Source of the DNA: Thermoplasmata archaeon
GTDB taxonomy: Archaea > Thermoplasmatota > E2 > JACPAO01 > JAHFTW01
Assembly (NCBI GenBank): GCA_023269235.1
Contig: JAHFTW010000008.1
Span: forward strand, 1 to 64,000
Direction of reading: 5' to 3'
Length of the DNA stretch: 64,000 nucleotides
The notes under the pieces are model-generated. The model did not search any database, was not told where the DNA came from, and was given only the letters and a program-made list of their open reading frames with translations. Shown here piece by piece: positions 1 to 8,515 of this stretch. The position numbers were made by a program, and so were the translations under genes. Position 1 is the stretch's first letter; each line of letters starts with the position of its first letter.

Positions 1-1771
1 CCGTCTTGCGCTCGACGGCGACGCGATCCGAGAGGACAAAGTCGGCGACCTCGAGCTGGCGCGCCTCCAGGAGCGCCCCCAGGTCGTGGAGGTGGCGCAC
101 GATGGCGCCGTACTGCTCACGGTGGTCGTACAGGATCCGAGGCCCGGCTGGCGGCTTGGGGGGCGCCTCCGGAGGCCGCTGCGCGAGCGTCGCCTGCTGG
201 GGTCCCGCACTCGGCGGCCGCGTCGTGAGCGTCCCGCGCAGGCCCTGGAGCTCGCGCACCATCTGCTGCTCCTTGCGCCGGCTCGACCAGTGCGCGGCCT
301 CGTCCTGGGTGCCCTTCGTCATCAGGACGACGACGCGGCCCTCGCGGGAGCGCCCGGTGCGGCCGCGGCGCTGGATGGACCGAATCTCGCTCGGGATGGG
401 CTCGAAGAAGACCACCAGGTCGGTGGCCGGGATGTCGAGGCCCTCCTCCGCCACGCTGGTGGCGACAAGGACGTTGACGTCGCCGGCCTTGAAGCGCTCG
501 ATGGTGGCCTTCTGCTCCTTCTGGGTGAGGCCGTCCTGCCCGCCACGCTTCCCTTGGCCGACGAAAAGGACCGGCTTGACCCCGGGCAGCGTCGCCAGGT
601 GCTTCGAGACAAGCTCGCACGTGCTGCGGTAGTGCGTGAAGACGATGACCTTCGCGGCCGGGTCCTTCGCGAGCTGCTGCTGGACGAGCGTCCCCGTGCG
701 GCCCAGCTTCGGGTTCTCGGCGCCATCCGCCTTCGCGATGGCGAACGCCTCGTTCACGCGGACATCGTCGGCGACGGCCCTCGTCGCCTTGCTGGGCTTG
801 GCACCGCTGGCCTCGGTGCGGACGCCTAAGATGTACTCGGCGACGGCGGCGGAGCCCTGCGTCTCGGCGAGCTCAATGGCGTGCAGGATCTTGATGGCCT
901 GGGCCTGCAGCGAGAGGCCAGCGTACCACGACGGGTCGGCGTTCGCCGTCTTGGCGAGTTTGGCCTGCAGGATGCCGGCGAGCTCCAGCAGCTCGCGCCG
1001 CGTCGGCTTGCTGGCGGCAGACCGCAGGAGGCCGCTGGTCTTGAGGGCCCGCACCCGCTCGGCGAGGGCCTCGTTGAGCTTCTGCGAGACGCGGGCCATG
1101 CTGGGCGGGAGGGGAAGCGTCTCCCATTCCATGGCGATGTCCTGCACGTACGGCGCGACGTCCGTGTCGTTCGGGGTGCGGATCTCGACGTGCGCGAGGC
1201 CCAGCCATTGGCGCACCTCCTCGATCTTGCGCAGGTCGTGGCCGGGGCTGGCGGTCAGGCCGAGGCGGCGCCCTTTCGGATTCCGCTTCAGGAGTTCCTG
1301 GCCGATGAAGGTGTACGCGTAGTCGCCGACGCCGCGGTGGGCCTCGTCGAAGACGACCCAATCCAGCTTGGCGGGGTCGAGCCGCTGGCCGACGAGGTCG
1401 TTCTGGATGACCTGCGGGGTCGCGACGACGATGCCGGAGGCTCCGTACGCGGCGGCGCGCTTGGTGGGCGCCTGGTCCCCAGTGAGGGCGTGAACCCGAT
1501 CGTCCCAGGGCGGCGCCAGGACTGCGCGCAGGAACGCGGCGTGCTGCTCCACCAGCGGCTTCGTCGGGGCGAGGAAGAGCACACGCTCGGCGCCGGCCTG
1601 CATCCCGTCAGCGAGGGCGAGGAGGGCGACGACGGTCTTGCCCATCCCGGTCGGGAGGACGACGAGCGTGTCCTGCTTGCCCGCGATGCGGGCAAGGTTG
1701 GCCTGGAACCCGCGGAACTCCACCACCCCTGGCTTGAGCAGGGGGTGGGTCACGTGCACACGCCGACGCAT
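1..1771 (-). CDS. hef: Hef helicase/nuclease (3' part cut by window edge)
   Basis: This is an archaeal FANCM/XPF-like branched-DNA helicase-nuclease that processes stalled replication forks. It is not in the ORF track because it runs off the left edge; I translated the minus strand. Visible are Walker A (LPTGMGKT), the DEAH box (VVFDEAHRG), helicase motif VI (IQRRGRTGR), then a Pro/Ala-rich linker and the start of an ERCC4 nuclease domain (ILYDHREQYG ... LSDRVAVERKT), where the sequence leaves the window. The start is the ATG at 1771 (MRRRVHVTHPLL); an in-frame ATG at 1786 adds five residues. It diverges from mcm. The C-terminal nuclease core and HhH cannot be checked here. Confidence 0.93.
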   Translation of the reverse strand, partial: MRRRVHVTHPLLKPGVVEFRGFQANLARIAGKQDTLVVLPTGMGKTVVALLALADGMQAGAERVLFLAPTKPLVEQHAAFLRAVLAPPWDDRVHALTGDQAPTKRAAAYGASGIVVATPQVIQNDLVGQRLDPAKLDWVVFDEAHRGVGDYAYTFIGQELLKRNPKGRRLGLTASPGHDLRKIEEVRQWLGLAHVEIRTPNDTDVAPYVQDIAMEWETLPLPPSMARVSQKLNEALAERVRALKTSGLLRSAASKPTRRELLELAGILQAKLAKTANADPSWYAGLSLQAQAIKILHAIELAETQGSAAVAEYILGVRTEASGAKPSKATRAVADDVRVNEAFAIAKADGAENPKLGRTGTLVQQQLAKDPAAKVIVFTHYRSTCELVSKHLATLPGVKPVLFVGQGKRGGQDGLTQKEQKATIERFKAGDVNVLVATSVAEEGLDIPATDLVVFFEPIPSEIRSIQRRGRTGRSREGRVVVLMTKGTQDEAAHWSSRRKEQQMVRELQGLRGTLTTRPPSAGPQQATLAQRPPEAPPKPPAGPRILYDHREQYGAIVRHLHDLGALLEARQLEVADFVLSDRVAVERKT

Positions 1772-1997
1772 GCGCGCGCCATGCATAACGGATGCGGGAG
1801 AGCACAGTGAATGTGGCCCCGACCCCTTGGCTTCGACTGCGACCCCTCCGTTTCCTGTGCGACCCCGCGACACCGTCGCCCGCCCGTCGGCCTGTTCGCG
1901 TCTTGCCTTATACCGGACCCCCGGCTGGCACGAGATTGCAGTGGTTTCGCCTTCCTCCGCGTCACGTCCTTCCTCCGGTGACGGCTCCTCCCTCTCC

Positions 1998-4103
1998 ATG
2001 CCGCAGCTCACGCTGCAGGACGCCCAGTTGCTGGGAAAATGGGACTCGTTCCTGCAGGACTACGTCAAGGCGAAAATCCAGCAAGCCGCCCTCGACTACC
2101 CAGAGACGCGCTCCGTCGAGGTCGCCTTCACGGACATCCAGCTGCGCGACCCCGACCTCGCCAACTACCTCCTCCACAAACCGTCCCAAGCCATCCGTGT
2201 CGGCACCCAGGCGATGGCGCAGATTGACGTCGTCATTGAACCGCGCCCCAAGCTCCACCTGCGCATCACGGGACTCCCGGAGTCGCAGCGCTACCTTCCC
2301 CGCGCCCTGCGCAGCGAGCACCTCGGGAAGTTCCTCGCCATCGATGGCCTCGTCAAGAAGGTCACCGAGGTCCGCCCCACCGTCCTCGAGGCGGTCTTCG
2401 AGTGCAAGGTCTGCACGACGCGCGTCCACCTCGTCCAGGAGGAGGAATTTCTGCAAGAGCCGGTCCTGTGCGAGACCTGCGACGCCCAGCGTCCCTGGCG
2501 CTTCTTGGAGGAGGAATCGCGCTACATCGACCACCAGAAGGTCGAGATCCAGGAAGCCCCCGAAGGGCTGCGCGGCGGCTCCCAGCCCGAACGCCTCACC
2601 ATCCACATGCAGGACGACCTCGTGCACCGCGTCGCCCCCGGCGACCGCGTCCGCCTCAACGGCATCCTCATCACGCAGCCGCGCCGCAGCGGCAACAACA
2701 AGCGCGTCGAGTTCAACAAGATCCTCACCACCGTGAGCATCGAACTGCAGCAGCAGGTCTTCCAGGAGATCGAGCTCACCGCCGAGGATGACGACGCCAT
2801 CCTGACGCTCTCCGAGGACCCGCGCATCTACGAGCGCCTGCGCGCCAGCTTCGCCCCCACCATCCACGGCATGGAGACCGAGAAGGACGCCCTCATCATG
2901 AGCCTCTTCGGAGGCGTCGAGAAGACCTACAAGGACGGGAGCCACAACCGCGGCGACATCCACGTGCTCCTCGTGGGCGACCCCGGTGTCGCCAAGTCGC
3001 AGCTCCTGCGCTACCTGAGCAAGATCGCCCCGCGCGCCATCTTCACGAGCGGCAAGGGCGCAAGCGCCGCCGGCCTCACCGCCGCCGCTGTCAAGGACGA
3101 GTTCGGCGAAGGGCAGTGGACCCTGGAGGCCGGCGCCCTCGTCCTCGCCGACCGCGGCATCGCCTGCATCGACGAGCTGGACAAGATGGAGAAGAACGAC
3201 CAGTCCAGCATGCACCAGGCGATGGAGCAACAGGAGATCAGCATCGCCAAGGCCGGCATCTCGGCCACCCTGAAGTCCCGCTGCGCCGTCGTGGGCGCCG
3301 CCAACCCCAAGATGGGCCGCTTCGACGAGTTCACGCCCATCCACGAGCAGATCAACATGCCCCCGGCCTTGCTGAGCCGCTTCGACCTCATCTTCAGCAT
3401 CACGGACAAGCCCAACCGCGACAAGGACACCCTCCTCGCGAACCACATCCTGCGCACCCACCAGGCCGGAGAGGTGCGCGAACACCGCCGCAGCAACCCG
3501 ACGGGCGCCTACACGCTCGAGGACGAGGAGGCGATGGCGCAACGCATCAAGCCCGACCTGGACGCCGAACTCCTGCGCAAGTACGTCGCCTACGCCAAGA
3601 CCCGCATCTTCCCTGTCCTCACCGACGAGGCGCTTGCCCGCATCCAGGCCTACTACGTCGATTTGCGCGCGAGCGCGGGGGACTCCATCCCGCTCACGGC
3701 CCGTCAGCTCGAAGCATTCGTGCGCATCGCCGAGGCCTCCGCCCGCATCCGCTTGAGCCAGGAGGCGACCCTCCAGGACGCCGAGCGCGCCATCCGGCTC
3801 GTCGAGAGCTACCTGCGCAGCGTCGGCGTGGACCGCGAGACAGGCAAGTTCGACATCGACGTCATCGCCACCGGCGTCAGCCACAGCCAGCAGGACCGCC
3901 TGCGCGCCATCCTCGAGGTCGTCCGCACGCTCTCAAAGGAGAACGCCGAGAAGGGCTACGCCAAGGAGGAGGACATCCTCCGGGAGGCCGGCCGCCAGGG
4001 CATCCAGGCGGACGCCGTGCGCAAGGCGCTCGAGACGCTGTCGCGCAACTACTCGGTGTACGCCAAAGGCGGAGCCGGGACGTTTGCCCCGATGAACCCG
4101 TAG
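1998..4103 (+). CDS. mcm: Replicative DNA helicase MCM
   Basis: This is the hexameric replicative helicase, 701 aa, a normal archaeal length. The N-terminal OB region carries a zinc motif of two CxxC pairs (about residues 135-160: CKVC ... CETC). The AAA+ core has Walker A (GDPGVAKSQ, ~330), Walker B (IACIDELDKM, ~390) and the arginine-finger region (LLSRFDLIF, ~460). A winged-helix-like region closes the C-terminus. No intein is seen. I chose the ATG at 1998 because MPQLTLQDAQLLGKW begins like other archaeal MCMs. A TATA-like CTTATACC at 1907-1914 lies about 30 nt before an in-frame GTG at 1941, so a Ser-rich extension of 19 residues cannot be excluded. Confidence 0.96.
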   Translation: MPQLTLQDAQLLGKWDSFLQDYVKAKIQQAALDYPETRSVEVAFTDIQLRDPDLANYLLHKPSQAIRVGTQAMAQIDVVIEPRPKLHLRITGLPESQRYLPRALRSEHLGKFLAIDGLVKKVTEVRPTVLEAVFECKVCTTRVHLVQEEEFLQEPVLCETCDAQRPWRFLEEESRYIDHQKVEIQEAPEGLRGGSQPERLTIHMQDDLVHRVAPGDRVRLNGILITQPRRSGNNKRVEFNKILTTVSIELQQQVFQEIELTAEDDDAILTLSEDPRIYERLRASFAPTIHGMETEKDALIMSLFGGVEKTYKDGSHNRGDIHVLLVGDPGVAKSQLLRYLSKIAPRAIFTSGKGASAAGLTAAAVKDEFGEGQWTLEAGALVLADRGIACIDELDKMEKNDQSSMHQAMEQQEISIAKAGISATLKSRCAVVGAANPKMGRFDEFTPIHEQINMPPALLSRFDLIFSITDKPNRDKDTLLANHILRTHQAGEVREHRRSNPTGAYTLEDEEAMAQRIKPDLDAELLRKYVAYAKTRIFPVLTDEALARIQAYYVDLRASAGDSIPLTARQLEAFVRIAEASARIRLSQEATLQDAERAIRLVESYLRSVGVDRETGKFDIDVIATGVSHSQQDRLRAILEVVRTLSKENAEKGYAKEEDILREAGRQGIQADAVRKALETLSRNYSVYAKGGAGTFAPMNP

Positions 4104-4159
4104 CCGAAGCGCCCGACCCCTGAACCTATGTAGGAGAAGGAAGTCGGCGCGGCATCCGC

Positions 4160-4471
4160 ATGACCGCCGACGGGTTCGCCGCCAAGAACTACCAGCAGGG
4201 GCTGCAGCGCCTGCTCGCGGCGTGCGACGTCGAGCTCATCGGCACCCGCCACCAGGAAGGCAAGCTGCGCCTGGACGTGACCGCCTCGTTCTACGATGGC
4301 CTTCGCGTGGACGCCGCGACCCTCCAGTTCTACCTCCGCTCCTGCACGGTCGCGAACCTCGTCGGCAAGCGCACCGTGGACCTTGCCATCGGCCTCGGAC
4401 TTGTCGAGCCAACGAACATCCTCGTCATCGGCGGGGTCCCGCACGCCCAGCTTCTCGTCATGGAGCCCTAG
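4160..4471 (+). CDS. DUF424 family protein
   Basis: This is a 103-aa protein of the conserved archaeal DUF424 family; the C-terminal signature EPTNILVIGGVPHAQLL is typical. The molecular function is not established. It follows mcm by 56 nt and its stop is one base before the first ATG of nmd3, so it is probably co-transcribed with nmd3 and linked to ribosome biogenesis or translation by context. A purine-rich AGGAGAAGG lies about 20 nt before the ATG. Confidence 0.85.
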   Translation: MTADGFAAKNYQQGLQRLLAACDVELIGTRHQEGKLRLDVTASFYDGLRVDAATLQFYLRSCTVANLVGKRTVDLAIGLGLVEPTNILVIGGVPHAQLLVMEP

Positions 4472-4472
4472 C

Positions 4473-5546
4473 ATGATGATGTGCGTGGAGTGCGGCGCGC
4501 AGTCGGAGCGGCTCATCGGCGGCTCCTGCGCATCCTGCTTCGCCAAGAAGACCGAACTCCTGTCGGCTCCGCTCGTGCTGGATGTTGAGCTGTGCGCGCA
4601 CTGCGATGCCCGCCTCATCGGCAACACCTGGAACGACCCCGACGAGGGCGTGCCCATCCAGTGGATCCGCGAGGAGGCCGTCCGCGGTGCCGTCCGGTCC
4701 CACGCCAAAGTGCACGCCCCCGTCGTGGTCCTCACCGAGAGCGCCCAGGACGAGAAGCACTCCACGTTCACGGTCGTGATGACTGGCGACGTGGACGGCG
4801 TCCCCGTGGAGGCGCGCCGCGAGGTGCTCGCCCGCCTGCGCCGCAGCGTCTGCGACCGCTGCAGCAAGATGTTCGGCGGCTACTATGCGGCCATCATCCA
4901 GTTCCGCGCGACGGGCCGTGACGTGCGCCCCGAGGAGATCCAGCGCGCCCACCGCGTCATCGGCGACGAGCTGGACCGCCTGCGCGCCAACGGCAACCGC
5001 GAGGCCTTCCTCACCAAGTCCGGCGCCGTCCCCGGCGGGTTCGACTACTACATCGGCGACATCGAGGCCGGCCGCATCCTCTCCAAGGAGGTCGCCCGCC
5101 GCCTGGGGGCCACCGTCATCGAGACCGCGAAGCTCGCGGGCCGCAAGCTCGGCGTGGACCTCTACCGCGTCACGTTCCTGGTGCGCATCGAACTCTACTC
5201 GGAGTCGGATTTCGCCCTGTACGGCGAGGAGATCGTGCAGGTGCTGAGCGTCAACAAAGGCCGTGCCGTAATCTTGCGCCTGCAGGGCAACAAGAAGGAC
5301 CGCGCGGAGGTCGAGGACCTCAAGCGCCTTGGCGGACCCGATGTCCTCCAGGAGGCGGTCCTCGTCAGCCACGACGCGACGAACTTCCAGGTCCTCGACC
5401 CGGTGAGCCTCAAGACGGTCGACCTGCCCAAGCCGGTCGGCTACGAACTCGAGGCCGGAGCGACGACGCTGTGGGTCCTGCGCCACGAAGAGCGCCTTTG
5501 GCTCCCCGCCGTCATCCCCAACGCCTGGCGCGCAAGCCTCAAATAA
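4473..5546 (+). CDS. nmd3: NMD3-like ribosome biogenesis protein
   Basis: This is the archaeal homologue of NMD3, the large-subunit maturation/export adaptor of eukaryotes, 357 aa. The N-terminal zinc-binding part is clear: CVECG, CASC, CAHC and CDRC pairs within the first ~130 residues, followed by the usual beta-rich middle and C-terminal domains. The track ORF begins upstream inside the DUF424 gene; the real start is one of three consecutive ATGs (4473, 4476, 4479). It follows DUF424 with one base between, as in a translation-linked operon. Confidence 0.9.
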   Translation: MMMCVECGAQSERLIGGSCASCFAKKTELLSAPLVLDVELCAHCDARLIGNTWNDPDEGVPIQWIREEAVRGAVRSHAKVHAPVVVLTESAQDEKHSTFTVVMTGDVDGVPVEARREVLARLRRSVCDRCSKMFGGYYAAIIQFRATGRDVRPEEIQRAHRVIGDELDRLRANGNREAFLTKSGAVPGGFDYYIGDIEAGRILSKEVARRLGATVIETAKLAGRKLGVDLYRVTFLVRIELYSESDFALYGEEIVQVLSVNKGRAVILRLQGNKKDRAEVEDLKRLGGPDVLQEAVLVSHDATNFQVLDPVSLKTVDLPKPVGYELEAGATTLWVLRHEERLWLPAVIPNAWRASLK

Positions 5547-5584
5547 GGGCTGCGACAAACGAAGTCTTGCGGGGCTTTTGTTCA

Positions 5585-5974
5585 GTGTCACAGCGCATCC
5601 TGACCCTTGAGGATTTGGCGATGGCCGTCTCGAACCGCATCGGTGTCGAGGAAGAGGACGCCATGCGCGACGCGAACTTCGTCATGGACATCTTCGGCTT
5701 CGACGACCGCGTCATCGACAACGTCCTGGAGCCCGAGGACCGCCAGCTCTTCTACATCCTTGAAGAGGAAGGCATGCTCACCACCGAGCGCGAGGAGACC
5801 ACGCTCTACGACGGCCGTGAGTGGCGCACCCACTACTGGCTCTTCAAGCGCAGCTCCGTCTTCCTCATGTCCGAGGAGGAGCGCGAGGTGCGCCGCCGCA
5901 AGAAGGCGCAGCCGACCGAGGCCACCGTGTACGGCCAGGTCACCGACGACATGTGGGCCAGTCGCCAAATCTGA
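5585..5974 (+). CDS. DUF6015-like protein
   Basis: This is a 129-aa acidic protein resembling the DUF6015 family known from Thermoplasmatota. The core is ILTLEDLAMAVSNRIG ... FGFDDRVIDNVLEPEDRQ ... LTTEREETTLYDGREW. No enzyme motif is seen; it looks like a small helical/winged-helix-like fold, function unknown. I chose the GTG at 5585 because the track start overlaps nmd3; an ATG at 5621 would shorten it by 12 residues. It lies between nmd3 and XPD on the same strand. Confidence 0.7.
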   Translation: MSQRILTLEDLAMAVSNRIGVEEEDAMRDANFVMDIFGFDDRVIDNVLEPEDRQLFYILEEEGMLTTEREETTLYDGREWRTHYWLFKRSSVFLMSEEEREVRRRKKAQPTEATVYGQVTDDMWASRQI

Positions 5975-6051
5975 CGACTTCCCTTCCGTTTCCGTCGTTT
6001 CGCCCCACCCGTCCCAACCCCTTTGTGTGCCCGAGCGCTTGCCCTCTTGTG

Positions 6052-8019
6052 GTGCGCCTCCCTTACCAGCCCCGTCCGGGGCAGGAGGAGATGGGACGCG
6101 CCATCCGGGACGTTCAGGCCAACCAGCGTCACCTCCTCGTCGAGGCGGGCACAGGCACCGGCAAGACGGTCGTCGCCCTCGCGGCCAGCCTGGAGTCCTG
6201 CCGCGACGACGGACGGCGGCTCGTCTGGGCGTGCCGCACCAACAGCCAGCAAGCCCAGGTCGCTTCCGAGCACGCGGCCCTGCAGGACGCCGGCCTCGAT
6301 CCGGGGCTGCTCATCCCGTTCATGGGGCGACGCCACTACTGCCCGCTCCTGCGCTCCGACGCCCGCTTCGCCGACGGCACCGCCGAAGAGCTGGGTCGCC
6401 TTTGCCGGGACGCCAAGAAACGCGCCACCGAGGAGGTCCAGGGCGGCAAGCCCGTCGAAGGAGCTTGCCCCTTCTACGCCAAGCTCCTGCGCGACGGACC
6501 CGACCCCGTCGAAGCGTTGCTGCGCGGCGGCGGCCTCTCTGGCACAGCTTTGGGGGCCCGCGTCGAGGAGGCCGGCTCCTGCCCGTACGAGGCGCTCAAG
6601 CTCCTCATGCCGAAGGCGAACGCCGTCTCCGTGCCCTTGGTCTTCGTCTTGGACGACCGTCTGCGCCGCACCCTTCTGGACTGGATGGGCGTCCCCGCCA
6701 ACGAATGCCACCTCCTCCTCGACGAGGCGCATCACCTTCCCGAGGCGGCTCGTGAGCACGCAAGCCCTCGCCTCACCTCCATGACCGTTCAGCGCGCCAT
6801 GAAGGAGGCGGACGAGTTGCAGGACCCGGTGCTTGGCGGGACGACCCTCACAAGGGGCCTTCTGGAGGCCGTGCTGGGCGCCATCCACCGCCTCGCGGCG
6901 GAGCACGTGCAAGGCGAGGACGGCCTGGTCCCGCCCGGGGCGCTGGACGAGGAGTTGCTGCAGAAGCTCCGGGTCGCAACGCCGCAGCTGCAGCGCCTCG
7001 CCACCGACCTGGGTCGCTGGGGCGACGTGGTCCGGGAGAGCCGCCGCAAGGTCGGCCGCCTGCCCCGTTCCTACCTCGCCGCCGTCGCGGGGTTCCTGGA
7101 CGCGTGGCTCGCCACGCGCGACCATCCAACCGTGCAGCTCGTCGAGTCGGGGTCGAATCCCTCCCTTGAACTCTACCTCCTTGACCCGTCCGCCGTCCTC
7201 GGGTGGCTTGGCGAGTTTGCGAGTACGGTCCAGATGAGCGGCACCCTCGACCCGCTCGACGAGCACCGCCTGCTGTGCGGCCTAGACCCTGCATCCACGC
7301 GGCTTCTGCGCATCGCCAGCCCGTTCCAGCGGGAGCGGCTGCGCATCTACGGCGTCGAGGGCATCCAGCGCCGCTTCGACGCCCTCCAGAAGGAACCGAC
7401 CCTCGTGGCGCGCCAGCAAGAGGTGGCCAACGAGGTCCTCGCGCGCTGCCCAGGCCGGACGGGACTGTTCTTCCCAAGCCACAAGATGCTCGCGGACTAC
7501 CTGGAGGAAGGATTCCTGCACGACGTGGGGCGCCCGCTCTTTCGCGAGGAGCCCGGGATGGGCCAGAAGGACCTGCTGGAGCTCGTCGCCGCGTTCCGCA
7601 CCGACCCCTCCGGGCGCGGGCTGCTGCTTGCCGTCCTGGGAGGCCGCCTCACCGAGGGCATGGACTACCCCGGGCGCGACATGGAGCACCTTCTCCTGTT
7701 CGGGGTCCCTTATCCGAGGCCGTCGGCGCGCAGCCAGGCGCTCGTCCACCACTACGACCGCGTCGCGGGCAACGGCTGGATGGTCGCCGTGCACAACCCG
7801 GTCGGCCGCACGCTGCGGCAGGCCATTGGCCGCCTCATCCGCGGCCCCGAGGACCGCGGCACCGCCGTCATCTTGGACGACCGCGCGGTGCGATTCCATT
7901 CCCATCTTCCGGGTTTGCGGATGATCGCAGAAGCCCGACAGATGGTGCCTCCTGACGGCATGGCGGACGCCGATGGCTATCGAACCGCGGACGAAATCGC
8001 TCAGGAGAGGCCTTCCTGA
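6052..8019 (+). CDS. xpd: XPD/Rad3-like Fe-S DNA helicase
   Basis: This is a superfamily 2 5'-3' DNA helicase of the XPD/DinG type, about 655 aa. Walker A is AGTGTGKT and the motif II is LLLDEAHHLPE. Four cysteines between them (HYCPLL, RLCRD, GACPFY, GSCPYE) match the Fe-S cluster domain of XPD. Motif VI is present as RQAIGRLIRGPEDRG. The track ORF starts inside the previous gene in another frame; adjacent GTGs at 6049 and 6052 precede RLPYQPRPGQEE, the usual XPD beginning. It probably acts in DNA repair alongside Hef, which is nearby. Confidence 0.92.
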   Translation: MRLPYQPRPGQEEMGRAIRDVQANQRHLLVEAGTGTGKTVVALAASLESCRDDGRRLVWACRTNSQQAQVASEHAALQDAGLDPGLLIPFMGRRHYCPLLRSDARFADGTAEELGRLCRDAKKRATEEVQGGKPVEGACPFYAKLLRDGPDPVEALLRGGGLSGTALGARVEEAGSCPYEALKLLMPKANAVSVPLVFVLDDRLRRTLLDWMGVPANECHLLLDEAHHLPEAAREHASPRLTSMTVQRAMKEADELQDPVLGGTTLTRGLLEAVLGAIHRLAAEHVQGEDGLVPPGALDEELLQKLRVATPQLQRLATDLGRWGDVVRESRRKVGRLPRSYLAAVAGFLDAWLATRDHPTVQLVESGSNPSLELYLLDPSAVLGWLGEFASTVQMSGTLDPLDEHRLLCGLDPASTRLLRIASPFQRERLRIYGVEGIQRRFDALQKEPTLVARQQEVANEVLARCPGRTGLFFPSHKMLADYLEEGFLHDVGRPLFREEPGMGQKDLLELVAAFRTDPSGRGLLLAVLGGRLTEGMDYPGRDMEHLLLFGVPYPRPSARSQALVHHYDRVAGNGWMVAVHNPVGRTLRQAIGRLIRGPEDRGTAVILDDRAVRFHSHLPGLRMIAEARQMVPPDGMADADGYRTADEIAQERPS

Positions 8020-8040
8020 ACAAAGAGAAAAGGGAATACC

Positions 8041-8047
8041 TTTATAT
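8041..8047 (+). promoter_or_regulatory. TATA box of candidate small RNA
   Basis: TTTATAT is preceded by a purine-rich GAGAAAAGGGAATACC that could act as a BRE. It sits just after the XPD stop. The predicted start of transcription, about 25 nt on, is near 8068, with no convincing ORF downstream. Confidence 0.6.
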
Positions 8048-8067
8048 CCACAGGAAGTGGAGGTTTC

Positions 8068-8174
8068 TACGGAAGAGACGGGCTGGAGTAGTAGTGCATC
8101 CCATCCCCTCCTCGTGAGGCCAGCCACCCTTCCTCGGCGGGGCGAGTCCGTTTCGGGCTCGCTCCGCCGTTTTT
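8068..8174 (+). ncRNA. Candidate structured small RNA of unknown class
   Basis: This intergenic stretch of about 105 nt is bounded by a strong TATA box (8041-8047) and a GC-rich hairpin followed by five T residues (8135-8174). Internally GGCTGG near 8081 can pair with CCAGCC near 8120, enclosing a small CCTC-CTCGT-GAGG hairpin. The only ORF across it (7973-8200) starts inside xpd and has no family resemblance. I see no C/D, H/ACA, 5S, SRP or RNase P signature. The 5' end is inferred from the TATA position. Confidence 0.45.
8135..8174 (+). terminator. Hairpin plus T-run terminator
   Basis: CGGCGGGGCGAG pairs with CTCGCTCCGCCG (one G-U pair), with a further CCG/CGG pairing around a TTT loop, and is followed directly by TTTTT. 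The T-run exists only on the plus strand, so it ends plus-strand transcription before convergent pyrI. Confidence 0.7.
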
Positions 8175-8224
8175 CGCTCTCGTGCTTATGCTGGCGCTAG
8201 GCATCTATGCTGCGACGGAGCGCC

Positions 8225-8515
8225 CTACCAGGTCGTCTTGCTCGCGACGTCGTAGTTGCGGATGACGCTGAGCGTGCCGTGCTTGCTGAGCGCCTTGACC
8301 TTGACGACGTCGGCGGCAGAGAGCTCGATGTCCTCGAACTTCAGGACGTCCTTGGGGCCGCCACGGCCCGAAGGCAGGTTGAGCGCCACCGAGACGACCT
8401 TGTTCGAGCCCTTGATGGGGTGGCCGAGCGCCGTGAGGATGGCCAGCGCCTTGCCGGGCTCGACGTGGTCGAGGACGGTGCCGTTGCGGATGGGGACGAT
8501 CTTGAACTCCTTCAT
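8225..8515 (-). CDS. pyrI: Aspartate carbamoyltransferase regulatory chain, no zinc domain
   Basis: This is the PyrI-type allosteric chain of aspartate transcarbamoylase. The N-terminal nucleotide-binding domain is intact: KIVPIRNGTVLDHVEPGKAL, then the HPIKGSNK region and VIRNYDV. The protein stops at 96 aa, whereas PyrI is usually about 150 aa; the C-terminal domain with its four zinc-binding cysteines, which contacts PyrB, is missing. I found no CxxxxC/CxxC continuation in the sequence after the stop. The ATG overlaps the pyrB stop (ATGA). Whether it still binds PyrB is unclear. Confidence 0.88.
   Translation of the reverse strand: MKEFKIVPIRNGTVLDHVEPGKALAILTALGHPIKGSNKVVSVALNLPSGRGGPKDVLKFEDIELSAADVVKVKALSKHGTLSVIRNYDVASKTTW

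Noticed and set aside
1962-3884. 640-aa minus-strand ORF opposite mcm
   Set aside because: Antisense shadow of a GC-rich gene; composition is Ala/Gly/Val/Asp-rich without motifs, while mcm is unmistakable on the plus strand.
5833-7266. 477-aa minus-strand ORF opposite xpd
   Set aside because: Shadow ORF; no domain and covered by a clear helicase.
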